Assembly: GCF_000721265.1 (NCBI RefSeq)
Contig: NZ_JOFZ01000004.1
Location: 567,734-631,733, forward strand
DNA from: Streptomyces sp. NRRL F-5126
GTDB lineage: Bacteria; Actinomycetota; Actinomycetes; Streptomycetales; Streptomycetaceae
DNA length: 64,000 bases
Reading direction: 5' to 3'
Position 1 is the stretch's first letter. Each line of letters starts with the position of its first letter. The notes under the pieces were generated by a model that saw only the letters and a list, made by a program, of their open reading frames with translations, did not search any database and was not told where the DNA came from. The position numbers and the translations under genes were made by a program. Below, piece by piece: positions 62,701-64,000 of this stretch.

Positions 62701-63017
62701 GGTGACGTCGTTGGGGTGTGTGAGTCGGCCTAGGGAGTGAGGGTGTTGTGTACCAGTACGTCGACGCTACCCCAGGCCGTGTGGATCTGATCGATCATGT
62801 TCGTGACGGCTGTGGTCTCCCGTACGTCGGCCTGTAGTGCCATCCCCTGGCCGCCCTCTGCCTCGATGGCGGTGACGATCTCTTGTGCGGCGGTGGTGCT
62901 CCGGAGGTAGTTGACCACGACACGCATTCCTTGCTGGGCCAGGAGGCGTGCGGTGGCGGCGCTGATCCCGCTGCTTGCCCCGGTCACCAGCGCGATCCTG
63001 CTGTCCGCCTCGGTCAC
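62614..63017 (-). pseudogene. SDR gene with its middle deleted
   Basis: From GTG 63017 the minus strand encodes a normal SDR N-terminal half: ALVTGASSGISAATARLLAQ, ALQADVRETTAV and GSVDVLVHNTLTP, then TAG at 62730. One base later, in another frame, comes GRLTHPNDVTHAITFYTSKH NTFTTGTTAAVNGSM, the standard SDR C terminus. About 130 residues, including the catalytic Ser-Tyr-Lys set, are missing at a junction near 62,727. The GTG overlaps the stop of the TetR gene (GTGA), so it was an operon. Confidence 0.85.
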
Positions 63018-63628
63018 CGGCCGGTCTCCTGCTCGTCGTCGCGGGCATGCTCTTGGAGGCGTTCGTCGTCGTCGCTTCGGTGTGCTGGGCGGATCACCCC
63101 GTAGAGCACTGTGTCGACGGTCGCCCGCAGCAGATCGGCCGCGGTCCAGTCGAGGTCGTAGGGCAGTCGCGAGCTGAGCAACCGTTCCAAGGCGCCGCGG
63201 AGGATCTCGCTCAGCAGTTCGGGTGGCGCCAGCAGCACTCCGCGCCGGTGCCCGTCGCGGAAGAGTTCATCGAGCCTGCGGTAGACCACCGCGTCCACGC
63301 GTTGCTCCACGTACTGGCGCATCATCGCCTCGCCCCTGCCGGAGGCCAGTTGGGCCGCACCGATCCGCGCGAGTTCGCTGCCCGCCGCGATGACGAATCG
63401 CTGGACGCGCATGCCGAGTGGTTGCTCTTGTGTGTTCTCGGTTGTCACCGGGGCGTGCTGCATCGTGGGGAATTGTCGGTCCAGGACTGTGACGGGCTGG
63501 CTGTGCTTGTCCGGGAATTGGTGGTAGATCGTTTTCTTGCTCGTACCGAGGTCGCGCGCGGGTTCGTCCATGCTGACGTGATCGAAACCTGAGGCGAGGA
63601 AGAGCCGGCCGGTCGTTTCCGTGTTCAC
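63014..63628 (-). CDS. TetR-family regulator, possibly degenerating
   Basis: A 204-residue protein with GRLFLASGFDHVSMDEPARD LGTSKKTIYHQFPDKHSQPV as the DNA-binding region. Compared with the usual pattern, Leu-to-Pro changes in the helices (DELARDLG reads DEPARDLG; the post-helix reads SQPVTV) and a short N terminus starting directly at the first helix suggest loss of function. The C-terminal domain (VIAAGSELARIGAAQLASGR ... LRATVDTVLYGVI) is intact in frame. GTG 63628 is used. It formed an operon with the broken SDR. Confidence 0.65.
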   Translation of the reverse strand: MNTETTGRLFLASGFDHVSMDEPARDLGTSKKTIYHQFPDKHSQPVTVLDRQFPTMQHAPVTTENTQEQPLGMRVQRFVIAAGSELARIGAAQLASGRGEAMMRQYVEQRVDAVVYRRLDELFRDGHRRGVLLAPPELLSEILRGALERLLSSRLPYDLDWTAADLLRATVDTVLYGVIRPAHRSDDDERLQEHARDDEQETGR

Positions 63629-64000
63629 GTCGGCGCGCCCGCTGGATAGCTGAGAAGCGAATTAAGTTTCTATGGTTTCTATGGTTGCTTCTTGCGTGTT
63701 GTCGAGTCAGGGCGCAGGCGGATTCTGAAGTCGTTGAGATGGTGGGGCCCGCCCTTGTGGTGCAGGGGGGGTTGTCGCGGTGCACGGGGTCGGGGCTCCG
63801 GTCGGTTGTTGGGTGAGGAGGTGGTCCGCTTCTTTCGTGGATCTTGATGCCCGGCGGGCTGGTGGTATTCGGGTGTCGGGAGGGTTGGTGTCCTTGTCGC
63901 TGGGCGGTGCTGCACCGGTATCTGAAGGCGGCCCGGGGGCGAGGTGCCCTCGCTGGCGTCGTTGCACGGGGTGGTGCGCCGGGACCTTCAGGCCGGCACG
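63629..64000. other. end region, promoter-like then unassigned
   Basis: 63,640-63,700 is AT-rich and contains a direct repeat TTTCTATGG TTTCTATGG (about 63,667-63,684), perhaps the TetR promoter. From 63,740 on the plus strand is G-rich. The last 50 bases read EVPSLASLHGVVRRDLQAG on the plus strand, which resembles part of Mu-type transposases found in Streptomyces; the fragment is too short for a firm call. Confidence 0.35.

Overview
The base composition (very high G+C, strong third-position GC bias), the frequent GTG starts, overlapping stop/start codons, twin-arginine and lipoprotein secretion signals and the protein families present all point to a Streptomyces or close relative. Most of the window is accessory: carbon-source uptake, secreted carbohydrate-active enzymes and small regulator/enzyme pairs. 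I see no ribosomal, tRNA or central-metabolism genes. No RNA gene, CRISPR array, replication origin or intact insertion sequence was recognised.

Layout. 1-9.7 kb: a truncated TetR gene facing a methyltransferase across a palindrome that contains both start codons; a complete sialic acid operon (GntR regulator, nanA lyase, nanK kinase, nanE epimerase, nanT symporter); a TetX-like flavin monooxygenase facing its TetR regulator across a 36-bp palindrome; a methyltransferase; and an FBP zinc-finger protein. 9.7-31.3 kb: a sugar-utilisation block. It holds an SDR, a LacI regulator, a four-gene furanose-type ABC importer (layout of ytfQ-ytfR-ytfT-yjfF), a secreted glutaminase-A-family protein, a secreted GH127 beta-L-arabinofuranosidase, a TetR/FAD-monooxygenase pair, a methyltransferase, a FluC-like membrane protein, a secreted ricin-lectin protein, a GH35 beta-galactosidase and a second LacI regulator. 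31.3-41.4 kb: a winged-helix protein, a UvrA-like ABC protein, an aldo/keto reductase/TetR pair, an XRE-TPR regulator facing a neprosin-family secreted protein, and an oxidoreductase/LysR pair.

41.4-64 kb is different in texture: working genes are interspersed with many relics. The working part includes a giant secreted protein (about 2317 residues, 42,399-49,352) that fuses a GH92 alpha-mannosidase to three carbohydrate-binding-like modules, FIVAR and fibronectin-III modules, and a PAP2-type acid phosphatase. It also includes methyltransferase, alkyltransferase-like, DUF2945, HTH plus Clp-N, deazaflavin reductase, IclR/asparagine synthetase, CDF transporter, channel-like, molybdopterin oxidoreductase and TDT-transporter genes. 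The relics include a nanE 3' end, a frameshifted methyltransferase, a decayed copy of the molybdopterin-oxidoreductase/partner-gene junction, an IS256-like transposase tail, and an SDR with its middle deleted. The remaining molybdopterin oxidoreductase carries an in-frame amber codon where family members continue. Two older scars, an alpha-glucosidase end and a permease end, lie in the sugar block.

How the parts work together (inference): the nan operon imports sialic acid and feeds it to N-acetylglucosamine 6-phosphate. The ABC importer and GH127 enzyme would release and import a furanose sugar, probably arabinose. LacI-type operators of similar sequence lie before the importer, before the glutaminase-family/GH127 genes and before the GH92 fusion, suggesting related regulators. 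The GH92-phosphatase fusion could strip phosphorylated mannan by pairing removal of mannose with dephosphorylation.
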